From: Nocardia xishanensis NBRC 101358
Lineage (GTDB): Bacteria; Actinomycetota; Actinomycetes; Mycobacteriales; Mycobacteriaceae
Assembly: GCF_001613365.1 (NCBI RefSeq)
Contig: NZ_BDCF01000016.1
Coordinates: 62,001 to 126,000 of the forward strand
Length of the DNA stretch: 64,000 nucleotides
Direction of reading: 5' to 3'
Shown: one piece after another, positions 8,451-18,300 of the stretch
Position numbering within the stretch: position 1 is the first letter of the stretch
Layout: each line of letters begins with the position of its first letter
Notes under the pieces: model-generated
Told to the model about the DNA's origin: nothing
The model's input: only the letters and a program-made list of their open reading frames with translations
Databases searched by the model: none
Position numbers and translations under genes: made by a program

Positions 8451-10361
8451 TCAGTTTTCGGCCGCAGATGGACGATTTTGGATACCGGAAAGGCGTCGCG
8501 CTGCCACCGCGAGCGCCGGGCCGCCGATCAGCAGCATGGCCCAGAGGAGGTGGGCGGTGATCGCGAGCCAGCGGTGGTGCTGTACCGCGACGGTGGGGTC
8601 ATGGCCCGGGACTCGGTACAGCGCGAGATCGTTGTCGGAGTAGACCGGCTCGAGTTGGGCGAGTGTGGTTTTCGATTCGCCGAGCGGGCCGGGGGTGGTG
8701 CGTTCGACCAGGATCCATTCGACGCCGAGGTGTGACAAGTCCTGCGGCGAACCGCCTTGGAGCAGAAGCTTTTCCACTTCTCGGGCGCGGGTTCCTTCGC
8801 CGGAAACCGTGCGCCCGCGGACGGGGAGCTCGCCTGTTTGCAGCACGTCGTTGGGCAGCATGCGCGGTGCGGGGTCGAGCACCGCGGCTGTGCCGCTGTA
8901 CGGGAATCTGCGGAACATGCCCGCGGGCAGGACCGCGATATCGCCTTGGGCGTCGATGCTTTCGGCGACGTGTCGCCAGCCCGGCGGGTAGCGGACCGCG
9001 CGCATCTCGCCGCCGGCACCCCACGCGAGATCGAACAGCGGGAGAACGAGGAATGCGATGAACGCCGTTGCGGCCAATGCCGTGGCGGTTGCTTCGGTGG
9101 ATTTCGTTGCGGCAGTCGATGTTCGGCGGAAGAGGGAGGCGAGCGCGCCGCATCCGGCGGCGGCGCACAGCGCGTAGGCGGGCGCCGCGAGCGCGACGTA
9201 CTTCTGGGTGTCGCGGAGCAGGCCCGCGCCCGGCACGTTCACCACCAGCCACTCCATCGCCTCCATGCCCCAGCCGGTGGCGGCGAGCGCGGGCAGCACG
9301 ACAGCTGCCGCGGCCAGCGCGAGCAGGGCGCGACGGACGCGCAGGCTCTCACGCCCGCCGGTCGCCGCCGTGGCGACCGGGCGGATGCCGGAGACGACGA
9401 TCGCGAGCAGCAGGAGCGTGGCGAGCAAGGCCAGCGGCGTGGTGCGCGAATCGGGCACCGCGTCGGCGTTCCAGATGCCGCCGAGCCCGGCAAGCGAACC
9501 CAGCGTGCCGAGACCGGGCTCGGCGCGCGCGGCGAACGCGGGGATGCCCGCGGGGTCCGATGGCTCCGCTCCTGCGCCCGAAAGCAGCGTCGCGGTCAGC
9601 CAGGGAGCCGACGCCGCCACCAGCAGCGCGAGGGTTCCTGGCAGCTGTCGGCGGCGGACCGTCACCGCGGCGGTGATACCCGCGAGGAGCGCGCCGGTCG
9701 GCGTCAGGCCCGCCGCGGCGAAACATCCCGCGAGCGCCGCCCAAGCACCCAGCGTTTCCCTGTTGGGTCGCCGAGTCGCCGCCTGCTGCGAGCCGTCCCC
9801 GCCCTCGTCCGACTTCGAAGCGCGCCGGGCCCTCGATTCCCACACAGATCTCACACGGTCGGTGCCTGTGTGAGCCGTGTCGGAGGTATGTGAGGACCCC
9901 CGTAGACGGTAGGCGGTGAGCGCCGTCCAAGGCAGCGCGGCGTAGCCGGCGAGCAGGCTCCAGTGTCCTTGGAGCAGCCGTTCGGCGACGTACGGATTCC
10001 ACAGCGCGACCGTCACCGCGACGAGCTGCGCGGCGAGCGGCGCGCGTAACAACTCGCGCACCAGCGCAGCGGCGCCGTACCCGCTCGCCCACAGCGCGAG
10101 CACGAGAATGGCCTTCACCATCAGTCCGCCGTCCACCAGCGGCGACACCGCCGCGAGCAGCGCGTCCTGCGGCACGGCCCGCGGCGCGGAGTCCCCGAGC
10201 CCGAGCGCCGAGCCGGTGAGATACGAGCGCGGCGTGCTCACCGCGTCCCGCAACAGTAGATACCCGGGACCGAGCAGCGGACCGACCATCACCGTGACGA
10301 GCACCGCGCTGTACGCGCCCGCGACCACCCGCGCCCGCAGACCCGCACCGCCGTCACTCAC
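8451..10361 (-). CDS. Polytopic membrane protein (Rv0226c-like)
   Basis: About 636 aa with many hydrophobic segments in the first 450 residues, for example AYSAVLVTVMVGPLLGPGYL, followed by an extracytoplasmic portion and a last membrane helix (ITAHLLWAMLLIGGPALAVA) near the C-terminus. The layout resembles GT-C type polytopic glycosyltransferases, and the place between the GT4 gene and the DUF3068 gene matches Rv0226c. The GTG at 10361 is chosen because upstream residues are highly charged and non-membranous. No catalytic motif can be named with confidence. Confidence 0.75.
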   Translation of the reverse strand: MSDGGAGLRARVVAGAYSAVLVTVMVGPLLGPGYLLLRDAVSTPRSYLTGSALGLGDSAPRAVPQDALLAAVSPLVDGGLMVKAILVLALWASGYGAAALVRELLRAPLAAQLVAVTVALWNPYVAERLLQGHWSLLAGYAALPWTALTAYRLRGSSHTSDTAHTGTDRVRSVWESRARRASKSDEGGDGSQQAATRRPNRETLGAWAALAGCFAAAGLTPTGALLAGITAAVTVRRRQLPGTLALLVAASAPWLTATLLSGAGAEPSDPAGIPAFAARAEPGLGTLGSLAGLGGIWNADAVPDSRTTPLALLATLLLLAIVVSGIRPVATAATGGRESLRVRRALLALAAAAVVLPALAATGWGMEAMEWLVVNVPGAGLLRDTQKYVALAAPAYALCAAAGCGALASLFRRTSTAATKSTEATATALAATAFIAFLVLPLFDLAWGAGGEMRAVRYPPGWRHVAESIDAQGDIAVLPAGMFRRFPYSGTAAVLDPAPRMLPNDVLQTGELPVRGRTVSGEGTRAREVEKLLLQGGSPQDLSHLGVEWILVERTTPGPLGESKTTLAQLEPVYSDNDLALYRVPGHDPTVAVQHHRWLAITAHLLWAMLLIGGPALAVAARRLSGIQNRPSAAEN

Positions 10362-10583
10362 GGATGAGAACCCTACGGGCCGGAGCGTGCCGATGTTCGG
10401 ATAGCGGGCTCGCGCGACGATCCGGTCGACCTCGTGCCGATCGCGGGGCGGTCCACCGCGCTGTCGATCGCACAGCACATCCGAACGCTCCGATCGCGGC
10501 ATTTGGGCGCACTCCAGCGACCACGGGAGCTCTCTGACCAGGGCCGCGCGCGGGTGTTTCGGATTGAGTGGGACGATTGCGGG

Positions 10584-11801
10584 ATGTCTGTGGTTCGTCG
10601 TCCTCCTGTGGTGGCGGATCTGACGTTGGTGACGGCCGGGGCGATGACCGCCAACGTGGCCGGATATCTGCTGCAGCTATTGGCCGGGCGCTGGCTCGGC
10701 GTCACGGGGTACAGCGAGTTCGCGAGCCTGCTCGCGGTGCAGCTGCTGTGCGCGGTGCCTGCGCTGGCGTTGCAGAACGTGGTCGCGCGCGAGCGGGTGC
10801 GCGGGGCCGACGTGGCGGCGCTGCGCGGGTTGCAGTGGCGGTGCGCGCTGATCGTCGCGGTGGTGGCGGCCGTGCTCGTTCCGGTCGTGACGGTCGCGTT
10901 GAACGTCGGCGTGCTCGCCTGTGCCGGAGCGCTGTGCGCCGCGCCCGCGCTGGTCCTGCTGTCCGGTGAGCAGGGGATTCTGCAGGGCGGTCGGCGGTTC
11001 CGCGAGCTGGCGGTGGTCCTCGGCTCGGCCGGTGTGGCGCGGGTGGCGCCCGCGTTGGTCGTGCTCGCGCTCGGCGGCGGGGCGGGGGCGGCGCTGTGGG
11101 CGGCGGCGCTCGGACTGGTCGCGGCGGCGGTCTTCGCGCGTCTTCTGGCCGGTAGGCCCGCGCCGGAGGGCGAATCCGGCGGACACACCGTCGGTGTCCT
11201 GCCGGTGCTGCGCGCGGCGCAGGTGCAGGCCGCGCTGATGGCGTTGTCGTCGGCCGACCTGATCGTGGTGCGGATGGTCCTCGACGAGGTCGACGCCAGC
11301 CGCTACGCCCTCGGCGCCATCGCCGCCAAGATCGCTTTCTGGTTGCCGCAGGCGGTGGGCGTCGTCCTCTATCCGCGGATGGCTCAGCCGACCCACTCGG
11401 CGCGCGCCATCCGCGACGCCCTCGCGGTGCTGTCCGCCATCGGCATCGTCGCGGTCGTCTGCGCCGCACTCGCCGCGCCCATCGCGCCGGTGCTCGCAGG
11501 CCAGGACTACGCGCCGATCCAAGACCTGCTCTGGTTGTTCGCCCTGCACGGCGCGATTCTCGCGGTGCTCCAAGGCGCCGTGCTCTCCGCGATCGCGGTG
11601 GACCGCACCGCGTTGGCCGCCGTCACCTGGATCGGTCTCGCCGTCGAAGTCACCCTCATGGTCTCGTTCGCCCGTTCGGTCTCTGCTCTCATCACCACCG
11701 CGGTCTCCGTCGCAGCCGCCACCACGATCCTGGTCGCGGCCGTCGTCCTACGCACCGCCGACCACACCGAACCCGCCGAACCGCAGCATTCGACGGAGTG
11801 A
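10584..11801 (+). CDS. Polysaccharide flippase-like membrane protein (MOP superfamily)
   Basis: A 405-aa protein with about 12 predicted membrane segments, starting VTAGAMTANVAGYLLQLLAGRWLGVTGYSEFASLLAV, which resembles the first helices of oligosaccharide flippases and MATE-like exporters. The likely role is moving lipid-linked oligosaccharides across the inner membrane. Start ATG 10584 replaces an upstream in-frame extension that is arginine-rich. It is divergent from the Rv0226c-like gene. I do not recall a counterpart at this spot in M. tuberculosis, so it may be a genus-level addition to the cluster. Confidence 0.7.
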   Translation: MSVVRRPPVVADLTLVTAGAMTANVAGYLLQLLAGRWLGVTGYSEFASLLAVQLLCAVPALALQNVVARERVRGADVAALRGLQWRCALIVAVVAAVLVPVVTVALNVGVLACAGALCAAPALVLLSGEQGILQGGRRFRELAVVLGSAGVARVAPALVVLALGGGAGAALWAAALGLVAAAVFARLLAGRPAPEGESGGHTVGVLPVLRAAQVQAALMALSSADLIVVRMVLDEVDASRYALGAIAAKIAFWLPQAVGVVLYPRMAQPTHSARAIRDALAVLSAIGIVAVVCAALAAPIAPVLAGQDYAPIQDLLWLFALHGAILAVLQGAVLSAIAVDRTALAAVTWIGLAVEVTLMVSFARSVSALITTAVSVAAATTILVAAVVLRTADHTEPAEPQHSTE

Positions 11802-12290
11802 GCGTGACCAGGCGGCGGGCTGTGGACCCTGACCTGCTCGGATCCGGTGCGCCTGGGTGGAGGCTGCGAACCCGGACCCGCGGGCCGATTGGGCGCGACT
11901 GGCGGAGGCTCTAGATCCCAACCCCGGCGGATCGACGTGACCGGCCGAAGCTCCGGACCCTAGTCTGCGCGGATTCGGTGCGACTGGGTGGAGACTGCGG
12001 ACCGGGATTCCCGGCCGATTGGGCGCAACCGGCAGAGGCTCCGGATCCAGACCCGCGGCGAATTGACGCGATTGGGCGGAGGCTCCGGACCCTGACCCGC
12101 GCGGATGACGACTGGCGGATTTACGCCGACTGGGCGAGGCTCCGGACCCCAACCTGCGCGGATCGAGCGTGACTGGCCAACCCGGCGGATTGGCGCGACT
12201 GGCGGACGCTGTGGATCATCCCCCGGCCCGCGACGGATTGGGCGCGACGACGCGGAGGCTGCGGACCGCAATCCGCACGGGGTCCCCGCG
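11796..12290. repeat. Degenerate tandem array of about 44-bp units (9-10 copies)
   Basis: The intergenic stretch between the flippase gene and the DUF3068 gene is built of diverged units approximating CGGATTGGGCGCGACTGGCG followed by GAGGCTCCGGACCCTGACCCGCG. Units can be followed at about 11840, 11884, 11928, 11970, 12014 and 12058, then two longer units interrupted by insertions near 12103 and 12159, and a last one near 12231. No conserved reading frame or ribosome-binding site supports translation. It is neither a CRISPR array nor an IS. Confidence 0.75.
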
Positions 12291-12298
12291 AACGACAA

Positions 12299-12328
12299 CG
12301 GCTCCCCGACCGAATGGCCGGGGAGCCG
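12299..12328 (-). terminator. Terminator hairpin of the DUF3068 gene
   Basis: Arms 12299-12307 and 12320-12328 form a 9-bp GC-rich stem with a 12-nt loop, 22 bp beyond the stop codon of the minus-strand gene. It marks the border between that gene and the tandem repeat array. Confidence 0.65.
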
Positions 12329-12349
12329 TCGTTCAGGAACCGCTAGCGC

Positions 12350-13504
12350 CTAGAGGTTCTTCTTCACGTTGATCTGCTCGGTCGGAGCGTCGTCCGTACC
12401 GCGCGGAGCCGGGCTGCGCGGCGGGGTGGCCGCACCGCTCGGGGGCAGGTTGCCGCCGCGCGCCGGACGGGCCGGGGCGGGCGTGCTGCCGCCGCGGATA
12501 CCGAGGATCACGCCGACGATCGCCAGGATCACGCCGAGCACGCCGAGCACGATCGGCATGATGCGGCCGTACAGCGCGAGCTTGTCGATGTTCTCCTGAG
12601 CCACCGAGATCTGCGATTCGATGGTGTTCTCGTCGAAGACGATGTTCGACTTCAGCGCGGTGACGTCCGGCTTGTCGCCGCTGCGCGCGTAGTAGAGGTG
12701 GAGCTGCTCGCCGCCCTTGATCACGGTGCCGGTCTGCGGCTCCACCCACACGTCGCGGATGTTGGTATAGAAGCGGGTCATGGTGACCGGCTCCTCACCC
12801 TCGAGGCCCCACTTGGCGGCGGGCAGCGACAGGCGGTTGGTCGGCGCCTGTACGACGTCCCACAGGTTGGTGACCGGGATCGTCTGCTGGAAGTGGTAGA
12901 CCTTCATGCTGTTGATCTCGGTCTCTTCGACGAAGTTCATGTCGAAGGTCTTTCGCGCGTTGACGTCGAAGTACGGGTAGGTCTTCTTCTCGGTGCCGAT
13001 CGGGAAACGGTACTGCAGGCCGTTGCGATGCACGGGGTCGGCGATGCTCTCGCCTTCCTTGTTGACCGAGACCGCGATCGACCCGTTCGGGTCCTTGTCG
13101 ACCGGCATGCCGGTCTTGCGGTCGATGGTGACCCGGTCGACGAGCGCGGTGAGCAGGCCGGTGTCGCCCTGCTTGTCGATGCGCCGCAGGGTCTGACCGG
13201 CCTGGATCGTCATCTCCGTGGCGTCGGAAGGCTCTTCGACCGTGACGAACCGCTGCGAGATCAGCGGAACGTTGGTGTCCACCTTGGCCGAACCCTCGGG
13301 CGCGGTCAGCGACTTGGAGTCGAGAACCAGGCTCTCCGAGCCCGGCTGACTGTTCGCGATGGTGGTGATCTCGAGATCGAGAGGAGTCTTGGCCAGTTTG
13401 TCGACGGTGTAGGTCGGGATCAACAGCGCCATCACGATAAGCAACGCGCCGAGACCTACGAGCAGGCAGGCCACCGTCCTTCTGGTACCGGCACTTAGTG
13501 CCAT
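12350..13504 (-). CDS. DUF3068 (PorA-family) membrane protein (Rv0227c-like)
   Basis: A 384-aa envelope protein with an N-terminal membrane anchor (VACLLVGLGALLIVMALLIPTY, about residues 11-32), a large extracytoplasmic beta-rich region and a second helix near the C-terminus (IMPIVLGVLGVILAIVGVILGI), then a Pro/Ala/Arg tail. This two-anchor layout is that of DUF3068, which is widespread in mycolic-acid bacteria and grouped with PorA-family proteins. The ATG at 13504 has GAGGAG 8 nt upstream, which decides it over upstream in-frame codons. It neighbours the divergent acyltransferase, as Rv0227c does Rv0228. Function is unproven. Confidence 0.85.
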   Translation of the reverse strand: MALSAGTRRTVACLLVGLGALLIVMALLIPTYTVDKLAKTPLDLEITTIANSQPGSESLVLDSKSLTAPEGSAKVDTNVPLISQRFVTVEEPSDATEMTIQAGQTLRRIDKQGDTGLLTALVDRVTIDRKTGMPVDKDPNGSIAVSVNKEGESIADPVHRNGLQYRFPIGTEKKTYPYFDVNARKTFDMNFVEETEINSMKVYHFQQTIPVTNLWDVVQAPTNRLSLPAAKWGLEGEEPVTMTRFYTNIRDVWVEPQTGTVIKGGEQLHLYYARSGDKPDVTALKSNIVFDENTIESQISVAQENIDKLALYGRIMPIVLGVLGVILAIVGVILGIRGGSTPAPARPARGGNLPPSGAATPPRSPAPRGTDDAPTEQINVKKNL

Positions 13505-13708
13505 GCAAACACTCCTCGTCGTAGAACACAGGTCGGTCCGGCTAGTACTGCGGGCAGCCCGCGGCACTCGTGAGCCCCGACACTAACAGTCCTTTGGCGT
13601 ACCATGCCGTGCCGAGGCCGGAATCCGACCAGAAATCGCCCGAGTTTAGCGCGAAAAGTGAAACGTGTAGGTCTCACCTGAAAAATTGGTCTGGCAGACT
13701 GGAGCGCG

Positions 13709-14947
13709 ATGACCGCCACTCTCGCCGCCGATACCGCGGCCACTACTTCGGCGCGGTCGCGCGGTTTCGTGCCCGCGCTGGAAGGCATGCGCGGAATGGC
13801 GGCGCTCGGCGTTCTGCTCACCCATGTCGCGTTCCAGACCGGAGCGACGAGCACGCCGGTGCTCGGCCGGATCTGGGAACGCTTCGACATGGCCGTCGCG
13901 GTCTTCTTCGCGCTCTCCGGATTCCTGCTGTGGCGCCCGCACGCCCAGGCGGCGCGCGGTCTCGGAACCGCGCCGCCGACCGGCAACTACCTGCGACATC
14001 GCGCCGCGCGCATCCTCCCCGCCTACTGGATGGTGGTCTGTGCCGTACTGGTGCTGCTGCCCGGCGCGTCCGACACCGCGGGCCTGCGGGTGTGGGCGTC
14101 CAACCTGGCGCTGCTCCAAGTCTTCGTGCCGCTGACGCTGACCGACGGTCTCACTCAGATGTGGAGCCTTTCGGTCGAAGTGGCGTTCTATCTTGTGCTG
14201 CCGGTGCTGGCGCTCGCCGTGGTCCGGCTGCGCGGGAAATCGGCGCGCTGGCGGGTCCCGGCGGTGCTCGGGCTGGCGTTGGTGAGCCTGAGTTGGAATT
14301 TCCTCCCGGTGCCGACTCCGGACGCGATCCACGCCGACAACTGGCTGCCCGCTTATCTGCCGTGGTTCGCGGCGGGAATATTGCTCGCCGAACTCGTCGA
14401 TGATGTGCATCCGCTATCACTCTGGCGGCGTATCGCGGGCAACCAGCTGTTGATGTGGACCGTCGCGCTGATCGCCTTCCTTCTCTCGTCCACCGATTTC
14501 GGCGGTCCCGCCGGACTCACCCGCGCCGAGCCGTGGCAGTACGCCGCCAAGATGGCACTCGGCGCGATCGTCGGCTTCGGCCTGCTCGCACCGCTGGTGC
14601 TCGGCGACCGGAAGCACCGCTGGCTGGAATCCTCGGCCGCGGCAACCCTCGGCCGCTGGTCCTACGGCATCTTCCTCTGGCATCTCGCGGTGCTGTCGAT
14701 CGTCTTCCCGGTGTTCGGCATCCTGCCGTTCCAAGGGAACTTCGTCCACGTCCTCATATTGACCGTCGCCATCACCCTGCCCGTAGCGGCAGCCAGCTAC
14801 GCGTTGGTCGAGGAGCCGGCGCGGAAGCTGGCGCGGCGAATGGACCGCAGGAAGAGCGAGCGGAAGGTCGCGGCGGTCGCGGAGCCGGAGCCCGGTCTGC
14901 CGGGAGCGCCGAATCCGGAGGGGGTGGGAGCGACTCGAGTCGGCTGA
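13709..14947 (+). CDS. Acyltransferase 3 family membrane protein (Rv0228-like)
   Basis: A 412-aa integral membrane O-acyltransferase of the acyltransferase-3 family. The N-terminus has the family signature PALEGMRGMAALGVLLTHV, where the arginine and histidine are the conserved catalytic-site residues. About ten hydrophobic helices follow, with NYLRHRAARILPAYW after the second helix and WSLSVEVAFYL midway. The C-terminus is cytoplasmic and charged. Such enzymes acylate envelope sugars or lipids using cytoplasmic acyl donors. The gene is divergent from the DUF3068 gene, with a shared 200-bp upstream region. Confidence 0.9.
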   Translation: MTATLAADTAATTSARSRGFVPALEGMRGMAALGVLLTHVAFQTGATSTPVLGRIWERFDMAVAVFFALSGFLLWRPHAQAARGLGTAPPTGNYLRHRAARILPAYWMVVCAVLVLLPGASDTAGLRVWASNLALLQVFVPLTLTDGLTQMWSLSVEVAFYLVLPVLALAVVRLRGKSARWRVPAVLGLALVSLSWNFLPVPTPDAIHADNWLPAYLPWFAAGILLAELVDDVHPLSLWRRIAGNQLLMWTVALIAFLLSSTDFGGPAGLTRAEPWQYAAKMALGAIVGFGLLAPLVLGDRKHRWLESSAAATLGRWSYGIFLWHLAVLSIVFPVFGILPFQGNFVHVLILTVAITLPVAAASYALVEEPARKLARRMDRRKSERKVAAVAEPEPGLPGAPNPEGVGATRVG

Positions 14948-14981
14948 GGAAAGAGTCTTCGCCGCCGAACCGCCCCGACAT

Positions 14982-15206
14982 ATGGTCGCCGCTGGCCTGC
15001 CGGGTCCGGATCGACCCGAAGACGTCGCAAGGCAACTCGGCGACATGGCACTGCTGTTCGCCAAAGTACTCGACCGGTCGGACCCTGACGACTGGGATTG
15101 CGAGCTCGTCTATATGTATCCCGAGCGAGCGCTTTGCTCACTGCGCTGGCTGGCTGTCCATGCTCTCCACGAACCAGGCCACCACTTGCTCGACATGGAT
15201 CGTTAA
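14982..15206 (+). pseudogene. C-terminal fragment of a DinB-family protein
   Basis: A 74-codon frame ends in a segment (DPDDWDCELVYMYPERALCS then LRWLAVHALHEPGHHLLDMDR) that resembles the last helices of DinB/DUF664-type proteins, including the HEPGHH metal-site-like motif. The first two helices that should precede it are absent and the upstream codons are unrelated, so this is probably a decayed remnant. The rest of the interval between the acyltransferase and aftD (15207-15384) shows nothing supportable. Confidence 0.55.
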
Positions 15207-15384
15207 CTCGAAAGTGCGGACTGACGAAGACGCCCCAACCATCGGAGGATGGAGGGGCCTCAGCCGTCTTCGACGATGGGCTCCGCCTACACATCCGGAG
15301 CGAACTCGAGGCGGCCGTCTCGGACTCGCCCGCCGCGATCCCGACAGCTTGCACCGACAGCGCCAAAGGCTTTGCGGCGCAAGC

Positions 15385-18300
15385 TCATCCCCGCCGACGC
15401 GAGGGCAACGCCGCGAGGCCGACCGCGATCACCGCGATAAGCGCAGGCAACTGCACCCAAAGTGAGTGGCCCATATACCCGTCGGGTGCACGCCATGGTC
15501 CGGTGGACAGGGCCGCGGCCGAGATAGCGGTGCCTAGGCCCGCTATTGCGGCGAGGTACCGCGCGGTCTCGCGTCCGGCGAAATGCGTTGCGGCAAGCCC
15601 GGCCACCGTCAGCGCGGTGCCGACAGGTCCGGCGATGATCGTCGCGGCAGCGGTGAGGCCGAGCGTGCCCAAGACGCGGCTTCGCCAAGGGCGTGGCGGG
15701 GTGTCCGTGGCGAAATCACCCGCGGGTGCGCCAGCCAGGGACGACTCGGCCCGTCTCGCGCCAGGAGAATCCGCACCGGCTTCGGAACCGGCCGACCCAC
15801 CGGGCCCACCACCGCGAACACGCCTGCGTTTCCGCCGCGGTATCGCGAGCAATACCAACGGCACGAGCAGCAGCAACCCGCCGAAAATGCCGAGGCGATA
15901 CCACCGATCGACCGGGAACGAGATGGTGATCGGCCCTTGGGCGTCCGCGGGTAGCAACCACGCCTGCTGCCATCCGTCCACCACGATGGGCTCGAGCGAG
16001 CGCCCGTCGGCGGTGTGCGCCTCCCAGCCGACGTTCGTGCTCAGCGGGAGTACCAGCAGCCGAAGGTCCGTGGCAGGAGCGGTGGGCTCGAAGTCAGTGC
16101 GGTCCAAGCGCAGCCGGTCGACGGAGAACAATTCGGTGGGCGCCACGACCACATCCGCCCGGCCGTCCGGCACGGAGAGGGTCCCGTCCTCTCCATCGCA
16201 CACGCGCGCGGGAACGGGTGCGCTGGAACGTAATTCCGCGACGGTCGCCGTCACCGACGTGCGCACGGTCCGTCCACCGATGGTGACCGTCGGGCCGAGT
16301 TCGCACGGCACGGTGACCTCACGGTCCAACCCGGCCTGCTCGGGATAGTCGGGCCCGAGCACGGTGACCTCGGCGATGCCCGGCGGTTGGCTCATGGCGA
16401 AGCCGAGTGCGGTCTTGTCCAGCACCGGTTTCCAGCTCTGCACGCTGAGTTCGATGCGGTCGGTGACCGTCGGGTGCAAGGGGATTCGCGCCGCTTCGCC
16501 GGGTACACGGTCGTCGAGCTCACGTACCTGCGGACCGTTGCCGAGGTTCACCGACACCGAAAGGGGAGCCGCGGGCAGCCCGCCGAGCGACGCGGCGATG
16601 TCGAGTCCGTTCACCAACGCGGGTTCGGGCAGTTCGATGGTGAGCGTCGGTTTGGGTCCGGTGGTGTTGCGCACCGAATCTTCCGGCGCCGTCCAGCTGG
16701 TGCGCATATCGCCGTCGGTCGCCGCGAACGCGGAGCCGCGCAGATCGCCGACGTCGGCCTTGCCGCGCGCCACCGGCCTGCTGTCGTCGGTGAGCAGCGC
16801 CTCGAGGGCGGGGCCTTGCCTGGTGCGCACGGTGAGTTCGGGCGCGACCGTCATGGGTTCGGGAGAGTCGATGGTGCGTTCGAAGAGACCGGGCTCCTCG
16901 GGAGCCAGCGCCAGTCCTTTGCTGCATCGAACCCGGTCGGGCGCGTCGAAACAGGCACTGCGCCCCGGGAATTCCTGGCCGAGATCCCAGGCCGTCACCT
17001 GTGCGCCGTCGGGCGTGGCAGGCAGCACCGTGAGGTGGCGGATATCCACTCGCACCGGAGCGTCGCGCACGCTGTAATCGTCGAGGGTCAGTTCGCTGAT
17101 GCCGAATTGTCCTCCGGCGGAGCCGCCCTCGGTGCGGATGGCGGTGATGGTCAGCCAGTCGGTGCTGCCCGCGGGCAGCGAGATCGACACCGACTCGCCC
17201 GGTTCGATGATCCGCGCCGAGACGCTTCCATGCGCGGTGCGCACCTCGACCCATTTCACGGGATCGCCGATCGCCGCCGAACTGGTGGTCAACCGCAACA
17301 GGCCCGACTTGATCGGACGGTCGAGATCCAGCCGGAGCCATTGGCCCACAGCGCGTTCCGTGCCGTTGCTGATCCACGCAGTCGAGGGATCGCCGTCCAC
17401 CACCGCGGCGGTCGAGCTGCCGGGAGCCGCGCCGCCGAGCTGGGTGGCGTCGGCGGCCGAACTGGACGCCGTCACCGTCGCGCCGGACCATTCGCCCCGC
17501 ACCGGTTCCGCACCCGGCACCGGGTAATCCGGCACCAGATTGTGCGTGCGGCGAGCGTCGTCGGCAGTGCGCAGCGCCGAATTGTGGTTGTCGACCCGGC
17601 CGAAATCGGCCTCCCTGTCCATCGGCGTATCGGTGACGGTGACCGGTCCGACCGGCAGACCGGCGCGGGCGGCGTCGGCCGCGAACAGCGTCGGGTGCGG
17701 CGGCGCGCCGTCGCGGTCCAGCCGCTCGAGCACTTCCGGCCCGCCCTGCACCATCGGGACGGCATCGAGCGGAACCGTGTACGCGCCCGGGAAAGATTCG
17801 GGAGCGCCCGTGCCGGAACGGATTTCGACCCCGTCTGCGGGCGGGCGCGGTTCGACCCGGTAGATCTGGACGGCCGGATACGCCGGTCGCAGGTCACCGT
17901 CGGCGACCAGGTCCTCGGCGATGACGTTCGTCTCGATCGGCGCCCCGAATTCGGCCACCTTCATCAGGCCGGGAGACCCCTCGATCGCCCGGTGCGCGAG
18001 CAGCGGCCTGGTCGACCGCGAGGTCTCGGGGTCGAGATCGTTGCGCAGCACCAGGATTCCGACGCCCTGGTCGGCGAGGGTCGTGGCCAATCCGGCAGAC
18101 GGGCGGCCGTCCGCGATGAGCCGCTGCACCGAGTCCATCGCGCGGATGGTGCCAGGCGGGTTCAGCGGCACGGCGTCGCGCACCGCCCACGGCGTGCTCG
18201 CCAGCGCTTGCAGCGGCTCGTCACGGGTCAGTCCCCAGACCTGGCTGCCGAAGGGCGCGCCGGGCACCACCAGCGCGCGGGTGTCGGCCGCGTGCTCGGC

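Noticed and set aside
11796..12290. CRISPR array
   Set aside because: Repeats are degenerate and contiguous, without unique spacers of constant length, and no cas gene is near.
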